A stretch of DNA of 5,205 nucleotides from the NCBI GenBank assembly GCA_016840945.1, contig JAEORJ010000320.1, positions 1-5,205 on the forward strand, written 5' to 3'. Source of the DNA: Candidatus Gerdarchaeota archaeon (GTDB taxonomy: Archaea > Asgardarchaeota > Heimdallarchaeia > JABLTI01). Positions within the stretch are counted from its first letter, which is position 1; every line of letters starts with the position of its first letter. The notes beneath the pieces are model-generated. The model ran no database searches. It had not been told where the DNA came from and worked only from the letters and a program-made list of their open reading frames with translations. Shown here in pieces: positions 1 to 5,205 of this stretch. A program made the position numbers and the translations under genes.

Positions 1-1201
1 ATGATAACCAGATTATTTTTTTCTCTTTAGTAATTAATCTGAAGAAAAACTCTGGTACCTCACCAAATTCCTCAGTTTTCTTAAATTGCTCAATAACAAA
101 TTCGCGATCATCTGGATAAATCAAATCATATATTTGACATAAATCTGTTCCAATAAATTGAGAAGAGGAATAACCAGAATGTTTGAAAATTATATCATTG
201 CTAAAAATTATCTTTTTATCTTTTATAAGAATAATTCCTGCAACAGATTGTTCAATTAATGATCTGAATTTCTCTTCATTTTCTAATATTTTCTTTTCAG
301 CTTCTTTCCTATCAGTTATATCGATGATAATTCCTTCAGAAAATCCTTCTTTAGGATAATAACTTGCTGAATGACTCACCCAAACATATTCCCCATTTTT
401 AATGTTCATTTTTACCTCATAATCAGTTACTTTTCCTTTTGTTTTAAGCAAATGTATTATCTTATTCCTATCTTCAATATCATAATAGAAATCAACAGCA
501 TTACATTTTTTCTTAAATTCATCAACAGAAGCATATCCTGCTGTACTAGCTAATTTTTGATTTACTTCTAAAAATTCACCTGTTTCTATATTTACTCTAA
601 ATACACCAGCATTCAAATTTTCAAATAAATTGCGATATTTTATTTCTGTTTCTTTATGTTCAGTATTATCAAGTATGACAGATGAAATTGAAACTAATTT
701 TCCGTTGATGTCAAAGGATCCTATATTAAATTGTAACCACCATCTTTCTTCCTTATCTTTTCTAATAATTCTGTATTCCATGACCTTTGGTACGATTCCT
801 CTTTTCATTTTTTCACAACAATCTAGATAATAATCTTGATAATCAGGATGGGCAATTGTTTGAATAAAATTCTCTATTTTAGTCCAGTTATCAATTGAAT
901 AACCACTTAATTCAGCAAGAAATTTATCAACTAAGGTTATTTTACAAGTAGAAATATCCATTTTGATAAAACCTCTTACTCTCATAGTAAGTTGTTGATA
1001 AAGTTTTTCAAGTTCGCTTATCTGATGTTCTAATTGATTTATTTTAAATTCAAGATTTTTTTCTTCTATTAGTTTATCCATTTCATAAAGATTTTCTAAT
1101 TCTTCTATTGAACATTTGATTCCTTTTTTTTCTAAAATTTTAATTGCTTGAATAATATTTTCTTTATCATTTTTTTCTAATTTTATAATTTTCACTGTCA
1201 T
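1..1201 (-). CDS. Multi-PAS sensor protein, N-terminal part (truncated by window edge)
   Basis: The reverse strand is open from an ATG at 1201 to the left edge: 400 codons with no stop, so the C-terminus is missing. Residues 1-33 are a charged helical stretch. About 34-75 read as a coiled coil rich in Leu, Glu and Lys. Three PAS domains follow. PAS1 spans about 76-183, with HPD at 118-120 and Trp154-Trp155 in its late strands. PAS2 spans about 187-300 and ends in DITDRKE (294-300), the usual PAS/PAC exit motif. PAS3 runs from about 308 to the edge, with NEEKFRSLIEQS at its start and YPDD at 362-365. No transmembrane segment is seen, so it is probably a cytoplasmic sensor of a small ligand, redox state or another protein. 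PAS arrays like this usually end in a histidine kinase or another output domain; that part lies outside the window, so the output is unknown. A GAGGGAG ribosome site supports the start. The PAS assignment is secure; the kinase idea is inference. Confidence 0.88.
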   Translation of the reverse strand, partial: MTVKIIKLEKNDKENIIQAIKILEKKGIKCSIEELENLYEMDKLIEEKNLEFKINQLEHQISELEKLYQQLTMRVRGFIKMDISTCKITLVDKFLAELSGYSIDNWTKIENFIQTIAHPDYQDYYLDCCEKMKRGIVPKVMEYRIIRKDKEERWWLQFNIGSFDINGKLVSISSVILDNTEHKETEIKYRNLFENLNAGVFRVNIETGEFLEVNQKLASTAGYASVDEFKKKCNAVDFYYDIEDRNKIIHLLKTKGKVTDYEVKMNIKNGEYVWVSHSASYYPKEGFSEGIIIDITDRKEAEKKILENEEKFRSLIEQSVAGIILIKDKKIIFSNDIIFKHSGYSSSQFIGTDLCQIYDLIYPDDREFVIEQFKKTEEFGEVPEFFFRLITKEKKIIWLS

Positions 1202-1203
1202 TT

Positions 1204-1210
1204 CTCCCTC
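1204..1210 (-). promoter_or_regulatory. Shine-Dalgarno site of the PAS sensor gene
   Basis: The minus strand reads GAGGGAG two bases before the ATG at 1201. This is a strong match to the anti-Shine-Dalgarno end of 16S rRNA, though the spacing is short. It supports choosing this ATG as the start. Confidence 0.6.
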
Positions 1211-1255
1211 AAGAAAGATGAGTTAAGGAATAATAAATAATAATCAATAATTAAA

Positions 1256-1264
1256 TTTTTTATA
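1256..1264 (-). promoter_or_regulatory. Candidate TATA box for the PAS sensor gene
   Basis: The minus strand reads TATAAAAAA, a good archaeal TATA-box match. A start about 25 bases downstream would fall near 1232 and leave a leader of about 30 bases that contains the Shine-Dalgarno site. The surroundings are very AT-rich, so chance matches are likely; the spacing is the main support. Confidence 0.4.
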
Positions 1265-1294
1265 TCACTATGAGCGTCCTTTATCTATCTACTA

Positions 1295-1304
1295 TTTAAA
1301 TATA
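1295..1304 (+). promoter_or_regulatory. Candidate TATA box for the serine hydrolase gene
   Basis: TTTAAATATA is the best TATA-like element on the plus strand of this 189-bp divergent region. It predicts a transcript start near 1325-1330 and a leader of roughly 60-65 bases before the ATG at 1391. Other AT-rich stretches nearby (for example around 1319-1326) could serve instead, so this is tentative. Confidence 0.28.
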
Positions 1305-1366
1305 ATATTGTCTTTGAATTATATCATCATTTTTTCTAGAATAAAAAAAATCCTTTTAGGAATAAT

Positions 1367-1383
1367 TCAAATAAAATATTTGA
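1367..1383. repeat. Perfect 7-bp inverted repeat just before the hydrolase start
   Basis: TCAAATA (1367-1373) and TATTTGA (1377-1383) are exact reverse complements around an AAA spacer. The repeat ends seven bases before the ATG at 1391. It could be an operator for a small dimeric repressor or a short RNA hairpin limiting ribosome access. In such AT-rich DNA a chance palindrome is quite possible; the position is what makes it notable. Confidence 0.4.
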
Positions 1384-1390
1384 TGTAAGG

Positions 1391-2593
1391 ATGTTATCTC
1401 GAATAAAAAGTGGGACTTTTTGTTTTACTACTATTTTAGTAGGATTACTCTGTAGTATTTCGTTAAATACACTTATGGATGTAAAAGCAGTATGGCCAAC
1501 CAATGATTGGCAAACAGTAAATCCATTTTCTGTTAATATGAAAACTAAAGTTCTAAATAGAATAGATAATTTTATTGAAACTTGGAATGATGAGCATAGT
1601 TTATCACATATAGATTCAGTTTCAGTTTTTCGTAATGGTTATTTAGTAAAAAATTGGTATTATTTATTATGGGATGAAGGAGATATTCATAGTCGATGGT
1701 CTGTAACGAAAAGCTTTACTGGAACACTAATGGGCATAGCTATAGAGAAAGGATTTATTTCAAGTGTAAATGAATTTGTTCTAGATTATTTTACAGATAG
1801 GAATATCTCAAATGTAGATTCTCGAAAAGAAGCGATTACAATTGAACATCTATTAATGATGTCAACAGGATTGGCGTATCCAGGTGATGATCTAATTTGG
1901 ACTAGTTGGATGAATGCACCCGATCAAGTGCAGTTTATTCTTGATTTACCAATGGCTACCTCTCCAGGAACGATATTTAATTATGATACAGGGGGGAGTC
2001 ATCTTTTATCAGCTATTATTCAGGAAGCAACAAATATGACCATGGTGGATTTTGCTGTAAAATATCTCTTTAAACCACTTGGCATCACTAAATTCAATTG
2101 GCAAGCAGATAAACAAAATATCACCTATGGCGGTCATGGTTTATTTCTTACACCAGGAGATATGGCTAAATTAGGATATCTTTATTTGAATGATGGGTAT
2201 TGGGATGGGCAAAAAATCTTACCAACAAATTGGACTCAAACCGTTACTCAAATTGTTTGGTTACTTAGCTATGGTTGGGGTTATGCTCAACAATGGTGGA
2301 CTCAATCTTACTTGAATACTTATTGTGCAAGAGGGAGATATGGTCAAGCTGTTTATATTTTACCAGAAGAGGATATAATCGTTGTTTTCACTGCTTCACT
2401 TTCAGATCATGATGAAGAACCATATATCAACATTATAGCTAATTATGTATTAGCTGCGATGAATAATCCTATTAATCCATTAAGTATGCTTACTTTTTCT
2501 GTGTTTATTCCATTAGTTTTTGTTTCTATTACAGTTTTTGTAATAAATACAATTATTTTGAAAAAGTCCAGGTTTGGGGGTAGAGGTCGTTAG
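1391..2593 (+). CDS. Secreted, membrane-anchored serine hydrolase, beta-lactamase/NylB fold
   Basis: This complete 400-residue protein belongs to the serine beta-lactamase-like family (PF00144), which includes class C beta-lactamases, DD-peptidases, esterases and the nylon-oligomer hydrolase NylB. The SxxK motif is SVTK, with Ser104 the predicted nucleophile and Lys107 the general base. The second motif is NYDT with Tyr198 in place of the classic YxN. The third-motif region is probably GRYGQ (315-319), followed by the usual strand and the VVFT stretch (331-334). GGHG at 247-250 matches the conserved mid-domain loop. Residues about 9-27 form a signal-peptide core, with a plausible cleavage site after VKA (31-33). 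About 365-390 are a second hydrophobic helix followed by a basic tail (KKSRFGGRGR), so the enzyme is probably tethered outside with a cytoplasmic C-terminus. Four N-x-S/T sequons (N138, N215, N243, N280) lie in the catalytic domain. The substrate is unknown; esterase, amidase or peptidase activity is more likely than antibiotic resistance. The only ribosome-site-like sequence, AAGG, abuts the ATG. The 3' end overlaps the next gene. Confidence 0.9.
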   Translation: MLSRIKSGTFCFTTILVGLLCSISLNTLMDVKAVWPTNDWQTVNPFSVNMKTKVLNRIDNFIETWNDEHSLSHIDSVSVFRNGYLVKNWYYLLWDEGDIHSRWSVTKSFTGTLMGIAIEKGFISSVNEFVLDYFTDRNISNVDSRKEAITIEHLLMMSTGLAYPGDDLIWTSWMNAPDQVQFILDLPMATSPGTIFNYDTGGSHLLSAIIQEATNMTMVDFAVKYLFKPLGITKFNWQADKQNITYGGHGLFLTPGDMAKLGYLYLNDGYWDGQKILPTNWTQTVTQIVWLLSYGWGYAQQWWTQSYLNTYCARGRYGQAVYILPEEDIIVVFTASLSDHDEEPYINIIANYVLAAMNNPINPLSMLTFSVFIPLVFVSITVFVINTIILKKSRFGGRGR

Positions 2594-4256
2594 GTCCCAA
2601 CAATAAATCACTATTGGGATAATGAGCACTTATGGTGCAAATTGTTCCTGCAGCATTAATTTCAATCATCATGTAATGTCTTGTTTGTTCACCATACATA
2701 TACCCAAGGAATTCATTATCTGTTGAATATGATTCAATACTAGGAACTTGATAATACAATCCATCGTTTTGTGATGCAGCATAAATTTGATGTTCAGGTG
2801 AATCAACTACTCTACTAGCATTCCAAGATGAACGATAAAAAGCTATATCTTGATATGTTCCAGCAGTAGAATTAAAGAATCTTCGAGTATCAATCCAAAC
2901 ATCATGATTTAGTACTCCATAATCAACTTCTAAATCAGCTCCTCCACCTCCCGTACACCAAAAGTGAGTGCTATTACCTGAAGGAGTATCAAATTGATCA
3001 TATCGCAATCCTAAATTCCCATAAGTATAGTTCCAATGTTCATAGTGATGATCATGACCAAAGAATATTCCATCTATATTGTATTTATTAGCCAATGGTA
3101 CTAACCACGTTTGGGTGAGAAAATTTTGTGATGAAGTTCCTGTGGTAAACAAGGTATTATGAAAATTAATGAAAATCCATTTTTGCCCTCGAGATTTAGC
3201 AGCAGTGATATCTTGCTCTACCCAGAGTTTTTGATTATCAGAAAGTACAGCATTTCCAGCATCAAAATTATCTATAAAAATAAAGTGTGCTGAAGCATAA
3301 TCAATTGAATAGTATAAACCAGTTTCTGATGCAAAAGAATAAGGAAACATATTTCTGAAATTTGTCGCACCATTACCACTATAATCATGATTACCAATAG
3401 CAATTTGAAAAGGAATAGTTGCAGCATATTGAGGGAAATTCTGAGCGGTATAATGCCATGATATAGGAATCCCACCATTAGAAGCTAAATCACCTAATTG
3501 GATAACAAAATTTGGACTTTCTGCTACAATACCTTTTGCGATTAAGTCCCCAGCTTTTAACATACTACCTGGACCTGGTTGCATATCTCCAACTATTATT
3601 ACTTTAAATGATTCATTTGTCTGTGGAGCTGTTTTAAAAGCAAATATTTGATCCTTGGCATATACTGAGGTAGCTACTCCTATTGAATAATAATAAATGG
3701 TATTTGGTTGTAATCCTTCCAATTTAATTGTATGTAAATGAGATTTTGATGTTGAACTCTTTAGAACCTCTAAATTATTTGGTTGAGTGCCAAATTCAAT
3801 TATTGTTTTACTTGCGAATTTTGTTAACCATGTTATGGATATTTCAGTTTTAGGATCATCACCAAAAGTTATCCAAGGACCATCGTTCCAATAATAGGTT
3901 TCAGTAATATCTACACCATTACTATAAAAGAATAAGGTAATTCCTCCTGTTGGTAAAATAAATAGAAATACTAAACTAAAAGACAAAGAAACCTTTTCTA
4001 TTTTCTTTAATTGCTTTAAACCAGTTTTCATTAATTTCAAGCTCTTAAAAACTTGAAAAATGTATAACACAATTATTACTAAACATAGTAATAAAAATCC
4101 AAGAATAAAAATGAAATAGATTCTACGAGTTATTATGAAATGAATTAAAAAACCACCAAGAACTATTGCTACTATTGAAACCATTATTGAACAAATAATT
4201 ACTGTAAATCTTTTTCTGCTAAATCTAAAACCGTTTGTTTTAGTTAATTCATCCAT
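2553..4256 (-). CDS. Membrane-anchored calcineurin-like metallophosphoesterase with FnIII-like domain
   Basis: This complete 567-residue protein has three N-terminal transmembrane helices (about 17-42, 46-70 and 89-111). The loop between helices 2 and 3 (71-89) is very Lys-rich, so it should be cytoplasmic and the rest extracellular. A fibronectin-III-like domain, like the N-terminal domain of purple acid phosphatases, covers about 125-210 and includes LEGLQPNTIYYYSIG at 179-193. The metallophosphoesterase domain follows, with metal-ligand motifs in order: GDMQ (223-226), GDL (255-257), GNHD (288-291), a histidine in NFHN (364-367) and GHDHH (400-404). It should hydrolyse phosphate esters with a two-metal centre. 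The first motif has Gln226 where many relatives have His, and the second lacks the Tyr that gives purple acid phosphatases their iron charge-transfer colour, so a true purple enzyme is unlikely. About 130 C-terminal residues beyond GHDHH include TGGGGAD (435-441). Five sequons (N214, N409, N428, N462, N479) fit an extracellular location. An AGAGG ribosome site supports the ATG. Substrate unknown. Confidence 0.92.
   Translation of the reverse strand: MDELTKTNGFRFSRKRFTVIICSIMVSIVAIVLGGFLIHFIITRRIYFIFILGFLLLCLVIIVLYIFQVFKSLKLMKTGLKQLKKIEKVSLSFSLVFLFILPTGGITLFFYSNGVDITETYYWNDGPWITFGDDPKTEISITWLTKFASKTIIEFGTQPNNLEVLKSSTSKSHLHTIKLEGLQPNTIYYYSIGVATSVYAKDQIFAFKTAPQTNESFKVIIVGDMQPGPGSMLKAGDLIAKGIVAESPNFVIQLGDLASNGGIPISWHYTAQNFPQYAATIPFQIAIGNHDYSGNGATNFRNMFPYSFASETGLYYSIDYASAHFIFIDNFDAGNAVLSDNQKLWVEQDITAAKSRGQKWIFINFHNTLFTTGTSSQNFLTQTWLVPLANKYNIDGIFFGHDHHYEHWNYTYGNLGLRYDQFDTPSGNSTHFWCTGGGGADLEVDYGVLNHDVWIDTRRFFNSTAGTYQDIAFYRSSWNASRVVDSPEHQIYAASQNDGLYYQVPSIESYSTDNEFLGYMYGEQTRHYMMIEINAAGTICTISAHYPNSDLLLGPNDLYPQTWTFSK
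2595..2619 (+). repeat. Possible 6-bp stem-loop just after the hydrolase stop
   Basis: TCCCAA (2595-2600) and TTGGGA (2614-2619) can pair around a 13-base loop, starting one base after the hydrolase stop codon. No T-run follows, and the sequence also encodes phosphoesterase codons on the other strand. It may mark the transcript end or be a coincidence. Confidence 0.22.
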
Positions 4257-4265
4257 TTAGAGAAT

Positions 4266-4270
4266 CCTCT
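4266..4270 (-). promoter_or_regulatory. Shine-Dalgarno site of the phosphoesterase gene
   Basis: The minus strand reads AGAGG nine bases before the ATG at 4256, a normal spacing. It settles the start, which also places all three N-terminal helices in the protein. Confidence 0.55.
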
Positions 4271-4291
4271 TTTCAATATTAGTAATTCAGT

Positions 4292-4302
4292 ATTTTTATT
4301 TA
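4292..4302 (-). promoter_or_regulatory. Possible TATA box for separate transcription of the phosphoesterase gene
   Basis: The minus strand reads TAAATAAAAAT in the 57-bp gap after the DUF998-like gene. A start about 25 bases downstream would lie near 4271 and give a short leader of about 14 bases holding the AGAGG site. The phosphoesterase could therefore have its own promoter instead of, or as well as, read-through from the gene above. The evidence is weak in such AT-rich sequence. Confidence 0.25.
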
Positions 4303-4313
4303 TTATCAATATT

Positions 4314-4964
4314 TTAAATATCATCTAAATCCAAAACCAATAATGCTAAACAATCAACAAATAAAACCAATTTTTGAAATGATGTTGATAGAGCCAGTAG
4401 GGTAGGATTTTTAGTTATTTCAGCAGGTATAAAGAAGATAACTAATAAGGCAATAACGATAAAGACCAAGAAGACAATGGTTGCATCGAGGTAATAATCA
4501 AACTTTCTTGTTTGAGGTATCTTTTGATGTTTATTCACAAATCTTAAGAGTTGAAGGATAAAATTTAGCGCACCAAAACATCCTATAAAAATTATTGCAC
4601 CAGCGGTATGAAGCAGAAGCAAATTTCCTTTATCTTGTGGTATAGCGATTAAACTAGCACCAAAAGCATTTATCAAACATAATGAACCTTTCAAATATTT
4701 ATTTCGAAAATCACTTGTAAAATAGAGAATTGAAATAACTAAAGTGATACTTGAACATAACCCAAAACCAACACTCATAATAATTGATGAAATTAGGTTA
4801 TCATAACCATTCACTATTGTATAATGAGCTCCCAATTCACTTAGGTAATCAAGAAAAAATCGATAATTATCAGCATAAAAGTAAGCAGCTAAACTTACAG
4901 TTAAGATTAATATAGGAACAATTAACCAATATAGATATCTTACTGTTTTTTGCTTTTTAATCAA
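4314..4964 (-). CDS. DUF998-like six-helix membrane protein
   Basis: This complete 216-residue, very hydrophobic protein has about six predicted transmembrane helices: roughly 11-30, 57-82, 91-109, 115-142, 157-180 and 197-213. YLSELGA (40-46), just after helix 1, resembles the conserved S-[DE]-LG[AV] signature of the DUF998 family (PF06197). The GASLIAIPQDKG stretch (102-113) followed by LLLLHTAGA (115-123), with His119, also fits the usual DUF998 pattern of a P-x-D loop and a helix-start histidine. The molecular role of DUF998 proteins is not established, so none is assigned. The start is TTG at 4964: the frame has an upstream stop at 4983-4985 and no ATG between, and the first internal Met (63) would remove helix 1. 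No clear ribosome site precedes it. The phosphoesterase gene follows on the same strand after 57 bp, so co-transcription is possible. The family call is from motif memory, not a search. Confidence 0.75.
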   Translation of the reverse strand: MIKKQKTVRYLYWLIVPILILTVSLAAYFYADNYRFFLDYLSELGAHYTIVNGYDNLISSIIMSVGFGLCSSITLVISILYFTSDFRNKYLKGSLCLINAFGASLIAIPQDKGNLLLLHTAGAIIFIGCFGALNFILQLLRFVNKHQKIPQTRKFDYYLDATIVFLVFIVIALLVIFFIPAEITKNPTLLALSTSFQKLVLFVDCLALLVLDLDDI

Positions 4965-5010
4965 AGTATGTCTGTTTAATAATTATTTTAGCAATAATTA
5001 AATTTTATTC

Positions 5011-5018
5011 AATTTATA
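5011..5018 (-). promoter_or_regulatory. Candidate TATA box for the DUF998-like gene
   Basis: The minus strand reads TATAAATT, a close archaeal TATA match. A start about 25 bases downstream falls near 4988, giving a leader of about 24 bases before the TTG at 4964. It would serve the DUF998-like gene and perhaps the phosphoesterase behind it. Confidence 0.4.
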
Positions 5019-5051
5019 CTACGATGATAACAAAAAACAATTATTTCATAG

Positions 5052-5077
5052 ATTACTAAATATTTCGTAATTATTAC
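5052..5077. repeat. Cluster of three ATTAC/GTAAT half-sites between divergent genes
   Basis: ATTAC (5052-5056), GTAAT (5067-5071) and ATTAC (5073-5077) lie within 26 bases. The last two form a perfect palindrome, GTAATTATTAC, with one central base; the first and second form an inverted pair 10 bases apart. The cluster sits between the candidate promoters of the DUF998-like gene and the transporter gene, where a shared regulator could bind. Short AT-rich words recur by chance, so this is only a candidate operator. Confidence 0.3.
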
Positions 5078-5113
5078 AAAAATGGTTTTATTTCAAATTA
5101 ATATCACATAAAC

Positions 5114-5125
5114 TTTTTATTATAT
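5114..5125 (+). promoter_or_regulatory. Candidate TATA box for the transporter gene
   Basis: TTTTTATTATAT is centred about 27 bases before the ATG at 5146. That spacing would put the transcript start at or within a few bases of the ATG, giving a leaderless or nearly leaderless message, which is common in archaea. An AAGGT at 5127-5131 is 14 bases from the ATG, a rather long distance for a ribosome site, and it would not be transcribed if the message is leaderless. Confidence 0.35.
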
Positions 5126-5145
5126 CAAGGTAAACTCAATCTATT

Positions 5146-5205
5146 ATGAAAAAATTGGAAGTTCCTTTTGGAAAAAATCTTGCCTTCGGAATAGGAGAAA
5201 TAGCA
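5146..5205 (+). CDS. Probable MFS/GPH-type transporter, first 20 codons (truncated)
   Basis: The open frame starts at ATG 5146 and runs to the right edge with no stop, giving 20 residues. The sequence VPFGKNLAFGIGEIA resembles the N-terminus of glycoside-pentoside-hexuronide (MelB-like) and related major facilitator transporters, which often begin with a K-[LV]-P-F-x-x-[KN]-L-[AS]-[YF]-G-x-G pattern leading into helix 1. Proteins of this kind carry sugars or other small solutes across the membrane by ion symport. Only the first residues are visible, with no membrane helix yet, so the family is tentative and the substrate cannot be stated. It is divergent from the DUF998-like gene. Confidence 0.55.
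   Translation, partial: MKKLEVPFGKNLAFGIGEIA

Noticed and set aside
371..553. 60-codon plus-strand open frame
   Set aside because: It is antisense to the PAS2 region of the sensor gene, has no ribosome site, and its Ile/Phe-rich product is what the reverse complement of this AT-rich coding DNA gives by default.
630..830. 66-codon plus-strand open frame
   Set aside because: It lies entirely antisense to the PAS1 and early PAS2 coding sequence, which has clear domain motifs. No independent signal supports translation.
1221..1260. AT-rich simple repeat resembling an origin or iterons
   Set aside because: The TAATAAATAATAAT run is short and irregular, and it has no repeated longer unit or origin-type motif. 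It is ordinary for intergenic DNA of this composition.
1391..1489. Lipoprotein signal in the hydrolase N-terminus
   Set aside because: Cys21 follows Gly-Leu-Leu, and Leu at the -1 position does not fit a lipobox. A signal-peptidase I type site after VKA is more likely.
1391..2593. Antibiotic-resistance beta-lactamase
   Set aside because: The fold is shared, but the YDT motif in place of YxN and the GRYGQ third-motif region fit general esterase/amidase relatives better. The membrane tether and probable archaeal host also speak against drug resistance.
3272..3478. 68-codon minus-strand open frame
   Set aside because: It is a different frame inside the phosphoesterase gene, overlapping the region that encodes the GNHD motif. 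It has no recognisable domain.
4273..4313. Direct repeat TCAATATT (4273-4280 and 4306-4313) in the gap before the phosphoesterase gene
   Set aside because: Eight AT-rich bases repeated once in a 57-bp AT-rich gap is close to chance expectation. The second copy ends exactly at the DUF998-like gene's stop codon, with no other structure.
1..5205. CRISPR array, tRNA, rRNA, insertion sequence or defence island
   Set aside because: No regularly spaced repeats, cloverleaf-type sequences, transposase motifs or terminal inverted repeats were seen on either strand. Genes account for nearly all of the window.

Overview
The window is strongly AT-rich and gene-dense, and it looks like a piece of an archaeal genome, most probably an Asgard (Loki-/Promethearchaeota-like) archaeon. 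The signs are TATA-like boxes about 25 bases before plausible transcript starts, mixed use of Shine-Dalgarno and apparently leader-poor starts, many N-x-S/T sequons in the predicted exported domains, Lys/Ile/Asn-rich proteins with many AGA arginines, and family types common in those genomes. This assignment is inference. A low-GC bacterium is not strictly excluded.

Layout. (1) Bases 1-1201, minus strand: the first 400 residues of a multi-PAS sensor protein, with a coiled coil and three PAS domains; it runs off the left edge before any output domain. (2) Bases 1202-1390: a divergent intergenic region with candidate promoters and a perfect 7-bp inverted repeat just before the next start. (3) Bases 1391-2593, plus strand: a complete serine hydrolase of the beta-lactamase/NylB fold with a signal peptide and a C-terminal membrane anchor. 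(4) Bases 2553-4256, minus strand: a complete membrane-anchored calcineurin-like metallophosphoesterase with a fibronectin-III-like domain; its 3' end overlaps the hydrolase gene tail-to-tail by 41 bp. (5) Bases 4314-4964, minus strand: a six-helix DUF998-like membrane protein starting at TTG, 57 bp upstream of the phosphoesterase gene and possibly co-transcribed with it. (6) Bases 4965-5145: a second divergent intergenic region with candidate promoters and three GTAAT/ATTAC half-sites. (7) Bases 5146-5205, plus strand: the first 20 codons of a probable MFS/GPH-type transporter.

How they fit together. Three consecutive complete genes encode membrane or cell-surface proteins, two of them hydrolytic enzymes tethered outside the cell, and a transporter follows. 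A loose theme of cell-surface turnover or uptake is possible. The strand arrangement (two divergent pairs and one convergent pair) argues against one coordinated operon. I see no CRISPR array, tRNA, rRNA, insertion sequence or convincing new multi-gene system. The points most worth a second look are the domain and motif peculiarities of the two surface enzymes, the overlapping gene ends, and the candidate operators in the two divergent intergenic regions.
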